A DNA stretch of 64,000 nucleotides from Adenophora triphylla var. japonica (lineage: Eukaryota > Streptophyta > Magnoliopsida > Asterales > Campanulaceae): assembly GCA_022495995.1 (NCBI GenBank), contig JAFEMH010001474.1, positions 62,001 to 126,000 of the forward strand, in the 5' to 3' direction. The position numbers were made by a program, and so were the translations under genes. Each line of letters starts with the position of its first letter. Position 1 is the first letter of the stretch. Below, one piece after another: positions 11,410 to 22,870 of the stretch. The notes below the pieces were generated by a model that worked only from the letters and a program-made list of their open reading frames with translations, was not told where the DNA came from and made no database searches.

Positions 11410-12425
11410 TGAAGAATGGTTACCTGGAGGTGTATAGCCAATAGTTCCTCTTAAGCCAATGGAACTACTTTGGTTGATATTTGAAACTTCTGCAAGGAAA
11501 AACCTTGCGAGCCCAAAATCCCCAATATGAGCGACCATGTCTCCATCTAGTAAAATGTTCCTCGGCTTTAAATCACAGTGTATGATAGGAATCTCGCACC
11601 GGTGATGAAGGTAATCAATGGCATGGGCGACATCTATGGCAATGCTTAATCTTTGAAGAAGGCTTAGTCTCTGCAACTCATTCTCTCTGTTGTTGAGTGT
11701 CCCTGGAATTGGATGTAAAAAACTCTTTAGACTTCTGTTTTCCATGAACTCGTAAACTAGAGCTTTAAAATCGTTACCTTGAAAATCAAATGAGGAGCAG
11801 GCAGAAATGATCTTTACAAGGTTACGGTGTCGAATTTTCTCCAGGCTTCACACTCTGCCATGAAACTCTTTGAAGCTCCTCTGAGGACAAGGTTTAGTAC
11901 CTTGACAGCAACGATCGCTCCATCGTCTTCAAAGACCCCTTTGTATACACGTCTAATACCACCAATTCCAATCAAATTACTTCGAGAGAAGTGAGATTCC
12001 CAATGGAAGGAGGTATTTCTCCTGTGAAGTTGTTTTTTGTGAATACTAAGAATTACAAGTTCTTTTAGGTTTGTGCAGTTTGATAGACTAGCCGAAAGAT
12101 GTCCTCCAAATGAGTTACTGAACAAAAATATTTGCTCCAATCCGAATAAACGGCCTATTTCAGTAGGGATCACACCGTCAAATGTGTTATTGTAAAGCCA
12201 TAACACCCCGAGGAAGCTCAAGTTTCCTACAAATGGAGACAAAGAACCAGATAAACCTCTGGAGGAAATATCCAAAGCAGTGACTCTCCTATGGTGTTGA
12301 CCACATGTTACACCTTCCCATTGGCAGAAATGGAGAGAATCGTTCCATGACCCCAAAGCACATTCAGGGTCATTCATAATCTTTGACTTGATGGCCATCT
12401 TTGACTTGTCGACCACATGTTACAC
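11410..12425 (-). pseudogene. LRR receptor-like kinase pseudogene, internally deleted
   Basis: Close relative of the kinase at 49384-52474. Read on the minus strand it has the N-terminal cap (GSWNDSLHFCQWEGVTCG) and the first LRRs. It then jumps, through a deletion of most of the LRR array and the membrane segment, into the kinase at SRSNLIGIGG. A one-base loss near 11830 (AAATATT in the relative, AAAATT here) shifts the frame in the kinase N-lobe. The remaining frame shows HCDLKPRNILLD and DFGLARFF, and the sequence runs into the conserved splice donor (CCAG/GTAACC near 11427) and intron. The signal peptide and second exon are missing. It lies antisense upstream of the first MYB3R exon seen. 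Confidence 0.9.
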
Positions 12426-12592
12426 CACGGCGTATGAGGCACATGTTCTTTCCTTTAACATCATATCCTTAGTAACCTATGTGTTTGTGAACGGGAATTA
12501 CCATGTAACAAGCTAGTTAAAGTTGTGGTAGCAAAATCGTAATTATATTTGAGTGAATTAGTTTCTTTTAACCATTTTTTAGTTGTGATATA

Positions 12593-12813
12593 CTCCCCCC
12601 GGCCCATAATATTGGTCACCAAAATTGAATGCGCGGAAATTAAGGAAAATTAAGTGTTGTGAGTATGAAAGTAAAGTAGGAGAAAGAAAGTAGGGTAGAA
12701 TGATTTTTGTTGTGGGCATAGCAAGTGGGTCCCATTGACATTTTGGGACAGTAACATTTATTATGGGACGCCCAAAAGGGAAATAATTAACCAGTATTAT
12801 GGGATGGAGGGAA
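12593..12813. mobile_element. Stowaway-like MITE
   Basis: Degenerate terminal repeats CTCCCCCCGGCCCATAATA and TATTATGGGATGGAGGGA, with TA next to both ends (12591-12592, 12814-12815). The rest of 12426-13299 holds no gene I can recognise and no convincing first MYB3R exon. Confidence 0.65.
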
Positions 12814-13299
12814 TAAGTCAGAGTATGTTTCTTCATTTTGGAAGGAAGGAGTAGAAGTTTTATGTTTTCTGAACTATAAGTGTGATTCCGTGACAGTATT
12901 CATGAGGTTCTTAACTCTATCAACCTGAATTTCTACTTCAAGTCATTGCGAAGATGTCTGACAGATCCTTGAAATGATTACATGCAAAAAATTGATGCGG
13001 TACAGAGCAGGGAAAGCTTTCATGTGTGGTTATGGGTGGAGGGGTTAGGATTCTTTGTCAGACATGTCTAAGGAGTTTTGCTTCCCCAATGTTAAACTGA
13101 AAAACCCACAATTGGTTCAGGCACTTCATATGTTGAAGATGTTGTACATGCAGGCATAAGCTTTCATTCTTCTAGGTTAATCATATCTGGTCTTGAAAGT
13201 AGTATAAGTACAAAGCTTTAATTTAATTTTACTTTTGCTAAGTCACTTGTTTCATGTTTTAATTTAATCCTAGCCTAACAACATTATTCATGTGTATAG

Positions 13300-13354
13300 G
13301 AGGACTACTGGCCCTACAAGACGTTCTACCAAGGGACAATGGACTGCTGAAGAG
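13300..13354 (+). CDS. MYB3R: MYB3R exon 1 of those found (start of R1)
   Basis: TGTATAG acceptor and AGAG/GTAATG donor. It encodes RTTGPTRRSTKGQWTAEE, the conserved block leading into R1. It begins with the last base of a split codon, so a coding exon must lie upstream; none was recognised down to 12.4 kb. Confidence 0.85.
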
Positions 13355-13579
13355 GTAATGAGCTTTACCGTCTAGACTTCTCTTTGAATATTGTTTAAAT
13401 ACCTATTGTTACAGCTGCTTAGGTGTTCCTACGTCATTGAATGTGTCTAATTGCATGGGTTCTGTACTAAAAAAGTTAATGCACTGCATCCATTTCATGA
13501 AGACATGTTTATATCCCATGCTCCGTCTCAAGTATTTGGTAGTAGTGATAACATCTTGTCATTTTCCTCTATATCTAGT

Positions 13580-13759
13580 CTATGATGCTCGGACTCAGGT
13601 ACGAGTGTCCTACACAGGTACGGATCCGAGGGTCGGATCTCCAAATTTTTAAGATTTTACACCAAATTTAGTGTAAAATAGCCACACCCATACCCACACC
13701 CATGTCCTATCCTCTGGACACGAGTACTTTGGCAAAAGTGAACGGTATGAGCATCACAA
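13580..13759. mobile_element. hAT-like MITE
   Basis: 180 bp with ends CTATGATGCTCGGAC and (inverted) TTGTGATGCTCATAC, bounded by a perfect 8-bp target duplication TATCTAGT (13572-13579, 13760-13767). It lies in the MYB3R intron between R1 exons. There is no coding capacity. Confidence 0.75.
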
Positions 13760-14118
13760 TATCTAGTTCATACAGAAGTTCTTCTTATTCCATGCATTTC
13801 CGAATTTGTTGCAATCCTCTTGCAAATTGCTCAAACATAGTCTAGTGTTTTGATTTGGTTTATTTTGTTTATTTTACATCTCTATTGGATTTTTCTTGAC
13901 AACAAGCTACTGTACTTATGGGCTGCTTCTATGCTTGATTTGAACAACACATACATACATCCATCTATGGCTTTATGCTGCTATAATTGTATTTTATGCG
14001 GCAGAGGTTTCCTTTTTTGTTGTTTTCAGCAGAATTTCTTCTACTTAGCACTTTCTATTAGTCTGGAGTGTGAATGTGATGGATTCTTACTTTTTATTTA
14101 TTTTAATTTTGTGTGTAG

Positions 14119-14176
14119 GATGACATTTTGTGCCAAGCTGTCTAACGTTTCAAAGGAAAGAATTGGAAAAAAACAG
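14119..14176 (+). CDS. MYB3R: MYB3R exon 2 (R1), with in-frame TAA
   Basis: Phase-0 start after GTGTGTAG, donor ACAG/GTATCT. The frame fixed by both neighbours reads DDILCQAV, stop (TAA 14143-14145), RFKGKNWKK. The family has a Q/H codon at the stop position; CAA to TAA would be one C-to-T change. No in-frame ATG follows in R1, R2 or R3, so re-initiation could not make a three- or two-repeat MYB. Confidence 0.85.
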
Positions 14177-14732
14177 GTATCTTCTTTACATGCAACTTAT
14201 TAATCTTCCTTAAACACCTCAATTTTCATTTATACATAGGTAGCTCTAATGTTTACATCTGATTCGATCCCCAACTGCCCTCTGGAGCTATTTAAGTGAT
14301 TTATGTCTATTGTGAGAGCAGAACCTTTTCTTCTAGTTTGATAAGAAATTTAATATACAGAGTCATGGGCTGGTTAGTTGTTTATTTAGTTTGACCAAAT
14401 TTGAGCCAGTTTAAGCTGTAATTTCAAAAGCTGAATCTTTCAAAAAATCATGTTTGTTGAGAAATTATATCCATTTAATTAATCATCAACAGAAGAGCTA
14501 TGAGGGCCGCAATTTTCTTCTTCCTGCAGCCATACATTTTAGCTTCTGCCTTATTATACTAAAATATGTGAACACTGAACTCATGATCCATTAACTCACC
14601 CTAATGTCTGTCGAAGTTCAGCTGGCTCAAGGGATTCAAATCCTAACACTGTTGCCTTTTAGACCTAAACCCATTTCATGTTACTAGTGAGTTTCACTAA
14701 ACCATAAAAATCTTGAATCACCGGTGCAAATC

Positions 14733-15235
14733 GATAGTTGTCAAAGGCGATCGCCTCGCCCGCCTCTCCTTTTTGGCGCCTTAGGGGGTCCATCGCCTTT
14801 TTCTAGCCAGGCAGGCGGATGTGCGCCTTTCTTATGAGGCGTGCGCCTTTCTTATGAGGCGTACGCCTTGCTCGCCTTTTTTCCGCCCGCTTCTCGCCTT
14901 TTTGCATTTTTTTCTTTTTTTTTTCCAGTCCCTGTTCTTCAAATTTTCATTTACTTTTGCATGACTTTAGAACTTGATTTCTTTTCTAGATAATGTTTAA
15001 GGTTCAAGTTTATTTCACTTACTTAAACTAGAACTTGTTTTTGTTAATTTGAACTTCTTAATTTAAATTCATGCACCTTTTGTCTTAGAATTCTTACTTT
15101 TGAGGTTTGAATTATATTAGGATACTATTATATGTGGAATTGTGACATTTACTTAATGTTTTATTCTTGTTCACGACATGTTTTATGCTTTGTATATGTG
15201 TTGCATGTATATATACATATAGCTATATCTATATA

Positions 15236-15272
<37 letters not shown>

Positions 15273-15378
15273 TTTTTGTTCTATTTTCCACCTTGCTCGC
15301 CTTTTTGCCGCCCGCCTCTCGCCTCACCTTTCGCCTTTTCCAAGTACATCTCGCCTGCCTTTCGCCTTTGACAACTAT
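14733..15378. mobile_element. Non-autonomous TIR element (Mutator-like TSD), copy 1
   Basis: Perfect terminal repeats ATAGTTGTCAAAGGCG and CGCCTTTGACAACTAT, and a perfect 9-bp target duplication GTGCAAATC (14724-14732, 15379-15387). Both ends are rich in GCCTCGCC-type motifs and the interior is AT-rich with a (TA)n run at about 15236-15266. It is related to 20325-21214. Confidence 0.8.
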
Positions 15379-15464
15379 GTGCAAATCAGAACCTAGTTAA
15401 CATGTGACACATCCTGTGTACATTAGGAGCATACTCGACCAAAATAACCTAGTCAACATCAATA

Positions 15465-15700
15465 CTATCCATAAACTCTACAAAAGAATGCCCGAAGACA
15501 ACACTGACTCCACACACCAAACAAATGTGTGAAACAGGGAGACGGCTTCAATCTAGAGACAAACATTTCAACGTTTTCAAAAGTCCTGCGATTCCTCTCC
15601 GTCCATATTTTCCAACAGACTCCCAAGGGGGCAGCCTCCCATATACGAAGGAAGCCATAAGGATTGTCTTGCCTCATAAAATAACACTTGACCTTGCTGT
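15465..15700 (-). pseudogene. L1-type LINE 3' fragment
   Basis: A minus-strand reading with PYGFLRIWEAAPLGVCWKIW followed by TERNRRTFEN. This resembles the C-terminal end of plant L1 reverse-transcriptase proteins (W-x-I-W-x-E-R-N-x-R-x-F). It is short and unflanked by a clear poly-A or target duplication. The rest of 15388-16630 shows no gene. Confidence 0.5.
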
Positions 15701-16930
15701 CCGTCTTGCCTCATAAATGACGCGAGATATATATTCATTGGTGGTCAGGGAGAAACATATGCAGTCTGTATGACACAGTAAACAGTGTACATGCATTGAT
15801 ATGATCCGGCCATGTGGCTGAGCTTTACACTTCACACTCCAGTCCGCAACTCTATGCTGATCCTAAATGTAAGGAACAAAGTCAACAAACCTTGCACAAA
15901 AGATGCATTTGGCTTTGTGCATTCATTAGTGGTGCTTTTGTCTTGTCCTTCCAACACTTGCATATATATGCGCGGGATGCTCCAGCGAGTGGGGTATGGT
16001 AAGGACTGAAGATGCCCTGGGTGCACTATGCGTCGACGTGGTACTTGCAGGTCATATTGCACAGCAGGTTTAGATCGCGAACTTAATCTGCTTAATTATC
16101 CTTATGAGAATCAGTTTAAAAAATTCTTATGATGTAATCATTGTTATTTTGTAAATACTATATGTACATATATTCTTCATATGAATTGATAATTTTATCT
16201 ATTATGCCTAGCGTTGTATCCTTTTGCTAGTTTCAAGCTCGACAATGGGAGATAGCTGTATGGTTTAACTGATTTGAGTTTTTTAAGTTTTTCATTCTTC
16301 CAATCTAGAGTTGGACATGACTCTAGTTTCAACCAATAATCAGTCCCATATTTACCTATCCTACACTCTGCTGGTCAAATCTCAAATAAGTTAGGAGCGT
16401 TCTGTTGGTCAGATTGAAGATCACAAAATCTAGTCTGATCTTTGTGTCCAAGATGGAGCTAAATGCGACGGAGTAGGATTTCTGTATCTGATTCCAAGTA
16501 GGTTGGATATAGATTCCATTTATCTTCTAATGAGGATTAGTCGTGTGTTCTTTACCAATGTATTCAGCATTTGTTATAGTTGTTTAACATCTTGTAACTC
16601 AACATATAACATCTTGTAACTCAACATATACTCCCTCCGTTCCACTACAATCTACACACTACTATTTGCACGGGAATTAAACAAAAGTGTTAGTGGAATA
16701 GGTGTTGTGAGTATGAAAAGTGAGGTAGTAGAGAGCAAGTGGGGTAGAAAATAATAACTGAATTGTTGCTGTGAGTATGACATGTGGGTCTCATAAATAC
16801 AACAACAACAAAGCCTTAGTCCCAAAATAATTTGGGGTCGGCTAACATGAATCCTCATATGTTATCGTGAAAAAAAATAAAAAATAAATAAATAAATAAA
16901 TAAATTAATAAAAAAATAAATAAAAAAAAA

Positions 16931-18551
16931 TCAACCCCCCACATGGATTTTTGCCCTCCACTCCGACCTCTTCAACACCATACTTTCATCCACTCCAAGT
17001 AAATTCATATCATTTTCAATTACTCTAATCCAAGTTTGTTTGGGTCTTCCCCTACCCCTCGCCATTTTATCATTTCTCCGCTGTTCCGGCCTCCTAACCG
17101 GTGCATCACTCGGTCTCCTTCTCACATGTCCAAACCACCGTAGACGATTTTCCCTCATTTTATCCTCAATGGGCGCAACTCCTACTTTACCTCTGATCAC
17201 CTCATTCCCCAACCGATCCTTTCTTGTATGACCGCACATCCATCGAAGCATACACATCTCCGCCACATTCATCTTATGCACGTGACACTGTTTCACGGCC
17301 CAACATTCGGTGCCGTAAAGCAATGCCGGCCTAATTGCCGTGCGGTAGAATTTTCCCTTTAATCTATTGGGCATGCCGCGATCACATAGAAACCCTGTAG
17401 CACTCTTCCACTTCAACCAACCTGCTTTAATCCTATGAACCACATCTCCATCTAATTCTCCATCCTTTTGGATAATGGATCCAAGATAGCGAAAAAACTC
17501 AGAAGCTTGGATAATATTTCCATCAAATGTGACCGCCCCTGCCTCCCTACTTCCAACTCTGCTAAACTTACACTCCAAATATTCGGTCTTGCTTACGCTA
17601 ATCGAAAACCTCGAGATTCCAAAGTGTGTCTCCACAACTCCAATTTACTTTCAACACCCTCTCTTGTCTCATCAATCGGCACAATATCATCTGCGAACGG
17701 CATACACTTTGGTATATCATCTTGGGTGACCTCGTCAATTCGTCCATTATCAAAGCAAAAGAAAGGGGCCAAGTGCGGAACCTTGATGCACTCCAATCTT
17801 TATAGGGAACTCTTCAGTCTTTCCAACACTAGTCTGTACACAAGTACTAACTCCATTATACATGTCCTTGATAATATCAATATATTTCTTTGAAACACCC
17901 TTCTTTGCTAATGCCCACCAAAGTACTTCTCTTGGCACTTTATCATATGCCTTCTCCAAATCAATGAAAAGCATATGCAAATCTTTCTTTTGATCCCGAT
18001 ATTTCTCCATGGTTTGTCTCATAAGATATATTGCCTCCATAGTCGATCTTCCTGGCATAAACCCAAATTGGTTATCCGAAATATCCACAATTTTTCTCAG
18101 CCTTTGTGCAATCACTCTTTCCCAAAGTTTCATAGTATGGCTCATTAGTTTGATCCCCCGATAGTTGGCACAATCTTGGACATCACCTTTATTCTTATAC
18201 AAAGGGATCAGAGTACTCTTTCGCCACTCCAATGGCATTGTGTTAACTCTCCATATCTTGTTAAATAGCGTTGTTTACCAATCTACTCCCCCTCTCCCCG
18301 AAACATCTCCAAACCTCAATTGGTATACCATCCGGTCCAACGGCTTTCTTCAATCTCATCTTTTTCATTGCCATTTCCACTTCACTCTTTCGAATTCTCC
18401 GCATAAAATCTCGATTAACCATACTCGAAGAGATATTTAAATCTCCAACATCCTGCTCTTGACCGCCATTGAACAAGTTATCAAAGTACGAACTCCATCT
18501 ATCTTTTATCTCTTTATCCCCGACTAAAACTCTTTGGTCTACATCCTTCAC
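16931..18551 (-). pseudogene. RTE reverse transcriptase and C-terminal region
   Basis: Pieces in different frames cover the RT fingers (RKSTLIPLYKNKGD, NYRGIKLMSHTMKLWERVI), QFGFMPGRST, DLEKAYDKVPR, GVHQGSALGP, the catalytic FADD box (FADDIVPIDE) and a thumb/C-terminal part to RWFGHVRRRP and GRGRPKQTW. The frame breaks near 18250, 17770 and 17600. The (A/T)ADD core is intact, but no continuous protein can be made. Confidence 0.85.
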
Positions 18552-20115
18552 TCATTTAACCGTCCCAATATCTCGTGTCCTCTTATCCCTCATACGAGCG
18601 AGTCTGTAGATGTCCTTTTCCCCTTCTTTTGTATCCAACTTATCATAAAGTTTCTGATTCACCTTTGCTCTTGCGTCTCTTACTGCTTTCTTAGCATCTC
18701 TTCTAGCTTCCTTATACTTCTCATAGTTCTCGTCGCTCCTACATTTCCCCAATAATTTGTAGCATTCTCGCTTGCCCTTTATTGCTTGTTTTACTTCCTC
18801 GTTCCACCATGATGTGTCCTTACTTGGTGGCCCATTTCCTCTAGATTCTCCGAGGACTTCTTTCGCCACCTCCTTTATGGTATGTACCATCTTAGTCCAA
18901 GTCGAATCTATATCCATATCCTCCATATTATCCGCCCAAATACCGGTATCGACCATCTTAGCTACAAATTTCGGTTGATTTTCCCCTTGAAGTCTCCACC
19001 ACTTGATTCTAGGGTCTACCTGTGATTTTCTCTTCCTCGAAATTCTCTTACTTCGAAAATCAAGTACCACTAGTCTATGTTGAGTTGCTGTGCTCTCACC
19101 CGGAACAACCTTGCAATCTGTATAACTCTTTCTACAAGTATTTCTTACTAAGAAAAAGTCAATCTGACTCGCATTACCTCCACTCCTATAGGACACCAAG
19201 TGAGATTCTCTCTTCTTGAACCAAGTGTTCATTATACTCAAGTCATATGCCAACGCAAAGTCCAGGATACTATTTCCTGCTTCATTCCTCTCTCCAAAAC
19301 CAAAACCTCCATGTATGCTCTCAAAGCCATATCGACTAGACCCCACATGTCCGTTCAGATCACCACCAATCACTAATTTCTCACCACTAGGTACTCGTTG
19401 CACTACCTCCTCCAAATCTTCCCAGAACACTTGTTTAATAGATGCATCCAACCCTACTTGTGGTGCATAGGCGGAAATAATAGTTATAATCTCATCACGT
19501 ATCACCAGTTTAATGCCCATAATTCGATCACTCTTCCCTGTACACTTCAACCACATCATTAATATACTCCTTATCAATAATGATACCCACTCCATTTCTA
19601 CCCTTATCCTTTCCTGAGTACCAAAGCTTAAAACCCCAAGGCGGTATTTCTTTTGCTTTCTCTCCAACCCAATTAGTTTCCTGTAAACACATTATGTGAA
19701 TCTTCCTCCTCCTCATAACTTTCACCACCTCTGCTGATCTCCCTGTCAATGATCCAATGTTCCAAGTTCCAAAGCGCATCCCACTACCCTTACACCTACC
19801 ATGGACTAGCTTCTTTACCCGCACTCGTCCGCAATGCGGGAACCCTTGCATATTTGACACCACCCCCGTGCGAAGAGATGGCGCGTCGCTTCCGGGCGAC
19901 GACCTAGCAACCTTTGCATACTTATCACTACACCCAGGTCTTTGAAGTGTAGCGCACCCTTGCATATTTGACACCACCCCCAGGCGAAGAGATGGCGCGT
20001 CGCTTCCGGGCGACGACCTAGCAACCTTTGCATACTTATCACTACACCTAGGTCTTTGAAGTGTAGCGCGTCGCTTCTGAGGAAACGCCCCAACGATATT
20101 CATAATCCGATTCAT
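18552..20115 (-). pseudogene. RTE endonuclease region
   Basis: Two overlapping frames give an apurinic endonuclease-like domain: MRFGTWNIGSLTGR, IMCLQETNW, then VIGGDLNGHVG, with the sequence SYRSGGNASQIDFFLVR before a basic linker. In this fold, N, E and D/H residues of such motifs bind metal and nick target DNA. Upstream of the domain two 114-bp tandem repeats (19842-19955, 19956-20069) encode a repeated 38-residue segment. Confidence 0.85.
19842..20069. repeat. Two 114-bp tandem repeats in the RTE 5' region
   Basis: Units 19842-19955 and 19956-20069 differ at only a few bases. As 114 is divisible by three, the repeat keeps the reading frame open and duplicates 38 residues (YAKVARSSPGSDAPSLR core) before the endonuclease domain. 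Confidence 0.9.
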
Positions 20116-20324
20116 TTCATGTTAATGTGACAAAATTTTTACGCTGGCTGTCACATGCCTACCGCAACCCTCGCCCTTTATCCTGACTTGGGACAGGCAA
20201 GGATAAATCCTTGGTGGGTTTGTGGGTCTCATAAATATAAAAATAATAAAACATTTACATTTTAGGAAGTGTGTAGTTTGTAGTGGGACGTCATATGAGG
20301 AATGTGTGTAGTTTGTAGTGGGAC

Positions 20325-21214
20325 CATAGTTGCGAAAGACTAGCACCTCTCTCTCCCGCCTCGCCTTTTGGCACCTTGAGGGGTCGACCGCCTTTTGGTT
20401 TTGTGGCGGGCTGTTGTGTGCCTTCTTGGTCAGGCGAGGCCTTTCTTGGTTATGGCGAGGCGTGAGGAGTTTGTGTCAAAAGGCACAATAGGCGTATGTG
20501 TAATGTTAAACTAGGTCATTTTGAAATTTTATTTTTAATATTTTAACTTAAAATGCATTCTTTTGGGAAAACACGGGGTAAAGATAGCTTGTGTCGCGCA
20601 TGAGAAAGAAAGATATCCGTAATTTCTCTCTAGCAATCAAAAGAAAACAAGTGATAAATAACGAATTAGAACGACGACAAAGAAGTGCGACAAAAACACC
20701 AACGAAAGCTTGCTTTACTCTAATTTTTAAAGGAAGTTTTGCAAATTTTATTATGTTTACTAATTTACTTTTTTTTTTCTCTTTACTATAAGTCTCTTTT
20801 TGTCGTTTGTCGTTTTGAAGTTTTAACTATATCTTATGTTCATCTCTAGGTATGAAATCATATGTTTGAAATTATATATTTGAATTCACTTATTTTCACC
20901 CTTTTAAATGACTACTCGTTTACTGATTTGAACATCAAATGTGTTTTTTGTCTTACAATTCTCACTTTTGGGGTGTTTTAATTGTGTTAAATTGCTATTA
21001 CATGTGACATTGTGACCTTTATTTAATGCAAAAGTTTTTGTTCTTAACATGTTTAAGCTTTGTTTAGTATATTTTACATACATATATTATTGTAGTAGTC
21101 TTTTTGTTCTATTTTACCGCCTTGCTCGCCCTTCGGCTGCCTTTCAACCGCCTCGCCATTAGTCTTTTCTGGGAACCTCTCGCTCGCCTCTCGCTTTTCG
21201 CCTTTAACAACTAT
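20325..21214. mobile_element. Non-autonomous TIR element, copy 2
   Basis: Ends ATAGTTGCGAAAG and (inverted) ATAGTTGTTAAAGG, the same family as 14733-15378. The target duplication is TAGTGGGAC/GAGTGGGAT (9 bp, two mismatches), consistent with an older insertion. It sits inside the split Stowaway-like MITE. Confidence 0.7.
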
Positions 21215-21711
21215 GAGTGGGATGGAGGGAGTACATATTTTTGTATATAACCATTTCATTAAGTAATCAACTTGATAAATTTGACTGCTTCATCAGGTTT
21301 TGACAGAGACCATTCTTCTTATACTACCTAATGCCTACCGCATATCTACTTCCATTCTCGTACTCGAACCTTGGAAAGAGCCCAATATGCTTATGTCCTG
21401 TTCCCAGTCAAACACAATCAGAGGCATTCTTTTTGCTTCTTTCTTGGTCTTTAATTCATGCAACTTGTATTAACATGGTACATTAAAAGCGCGATCACAG
21501 AAACACCATCCGACATCCACTGCCTTGTCCTTATCGTCCCTTCTGTCGTATGCTGTGATTTCTATTTTAATATGGTCCAGTGAGATGTCTATCTCACTCT
21601 GAAACATACTGTTATAGCAATTATTTGTGGATTTTCTCTGTAGTGGTTTGTGTCCGTCTTTGTAAAATAAAGCCATGAAGTTATTATAATATTATACAAC
21701 GATAAATGCAG

Positions 21712-21806
21712 CGGAATGTTTCAAGGATCGTACGGATGTTCAGTGCTTACACAGGTGGCAGAAAGTTTTAAACCCAGAACCGGTCAAAGGTCCTAGGTCT
21801 AGAGAG
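21712..21806 (+). CDS. MYB3R: MYB3R exon 3 (end of R1, start of R2)
   Basis: ATGCAG acceptor, AGAG/GTGAGA donor. It encodes AECFKDRTDVQCLHRWQKVL then NPEPVKGPRSRE. The first Trp of R2, part of the hydrophobic core of each MYB repeat, reads AGG (Arg) instead of TGG at 21795-21797. The 21232-21711 stretch before it holds no other gene. Confidence 0.9.
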
Positions 21807-21926
21807 GTGAGACAATGTCATTTTTGCTCTCCTTTTGAGAATGGTTTCCTGAGGTAATCTATCCTTGTATATGTATATATTCTGGGTTCACATATCCTCT
21901 TATTATATCAAAAATTATGGATACAG

Positions 21927-22030
21927 GAGGATGAAATAATTGTTCAGTTAGTAAAGCAGTATGGGGCCAAAAAATGGTCAGCCATTGCTCAACATCTACC
22001 TGGACGCATTGGCAAGCAGTGTCGCGAGAG
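21927..22030 (+). CDS. MYB3R: MYB3R exon 4 (R2)
   Basis: ATACAG acceptor, GAGAG/GTATG donor. It encodes EDEIIVQLVKQYGAKKWSAI then AQHLPGRIGKQCRER, the conserved R2 with its recognition helix. It is followed by a 22.4-kb intron. The part of that intron from 22031 to 22565 shows no gene or element I can name. Confidence 0.95.
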
Positions 22031-22570
22031 GTATGATTGTGGAAAACTTTAGCATCTCTATAAACTTTATGATGTATTCGTAGTTTCATGCGGCATTTAA
22101 GCTACAAACTTTCTCAAACTGCTATTTGGACATTTGAATAAAAGTGCAAATTCACAAATTTCCTGGAATTGTGTTCCTGAACTGGAGTAGGGTCTACTTT
22201 CAATATGTGTTCTGTAGCTGCTATTTTTAGTTGAAAACCATTCTTTTGTGGTGGGAATACTTCACTTAGAAACTCATCAGTTGACTCATATGCCAGCGTG
22301 ATAGCAATTCAGCAAGCCAACAGTTAAACTCTGCTGCTGAATAAACTGTTGAAGAAGCTGCTTTGTTATCCTCAGTATGATATGACACATCATAAGAGTG
22401 TGAAGCATGTTTTCCAAATATGACCATAATGCTGGGGCACAATATGTTTCGTTCTTATTTTGCCCTTTTAGGTATGTTAATGCAAAGATGCTTTAGAAGT
22501 TATGGTTTTCTTCTTCTCATCAACCCGCTGGGTTGTGAATTGTGATTCCCTAATTTTTTTAGGAAGGTGA

Positions 22571-22870
22571 TATGACACGTGCAAAGAGAAAGGAAGGTAC
22601 ATAAAGCTACACGGATGTGAAGGAAATTTCTAACTTTCAACGTGAGAGTTGCAGGACTGCATTTGATTACTTTGTACACAAAGTATTTCCATGAGACCTA
22701 TTACAATGGGACAATATAGGATTAGTATCCTATACAAACTGGAATATATCTACTATAACAATACACGTATATCTCCCTAAAATAAGTGATCACGTCAATC
22801 TTCAAAGGAATAATCCAGATAAGCCAAGATAGTGCAAGAAAGTTATGCGTGGAGTTAAGTATTGCTTACA
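22571..22870 (-). repeat. 3' LTR of the Copia element
   Basis: Pairs with 29814-30114 at high identity. It starts TGTAAGCAATACTTAA on the minus strand and ends in ...ATA rather than the usual ...CA. Confidence 0.9.

Larger units (their letters stand above)
16800..20220 (-). mobile_element. RTE-clade LINE, near full length, frameshifted
   Basis: A 3.4-kb element with a perfect 17-bp target duplication TGTGGGTCTCATAAATA (16783-16799, 20221-20237). On the minus strand the 3' end reads GGGACTAAGGC followed by TTTGTTGTTGTTG. This is the typical tail of plant RTE elements and the SINEs that use them. The 5' part encodes an AP-type endonuclease (RFGTWNIGSLTGRSAEVV), then reverse transcriptase. The frame is broken at about 19530-19670, 18550, 18250, 17770 and 17600, so it is inactive. 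Confidence 0.9.
16631..21231. mobile_element. Stowaway-like MITE split by two later insertions
   Basis: Left part 16631-16799 (CTCCCTCCGTTCCACTACAA), middle part 20221-20324 and right end 21215-21231 (GAGTGGGATGGAGGGAG), with TA on both sides (16629-16630, 21232-21233). The RTE LINE at 16800-20220 and the TIR element at 20325-21214 interrupt it, each with its own target duplication. The whole nest lies in the 7.5-kb MYB3R intron between exons 2 and 3. Confidence 0.8.

Noticed and set aside
15812..16062. Overlapping short frames on both strands after the L1 fragment
   Set aside because: No family resemblance, and frames are open on several strands at once.
17040..19470. Plus-strand frames over the LINE
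   Set aside because: Shadows of the minus-strand endonuclease and RT; no domain in the plus-strand readings.
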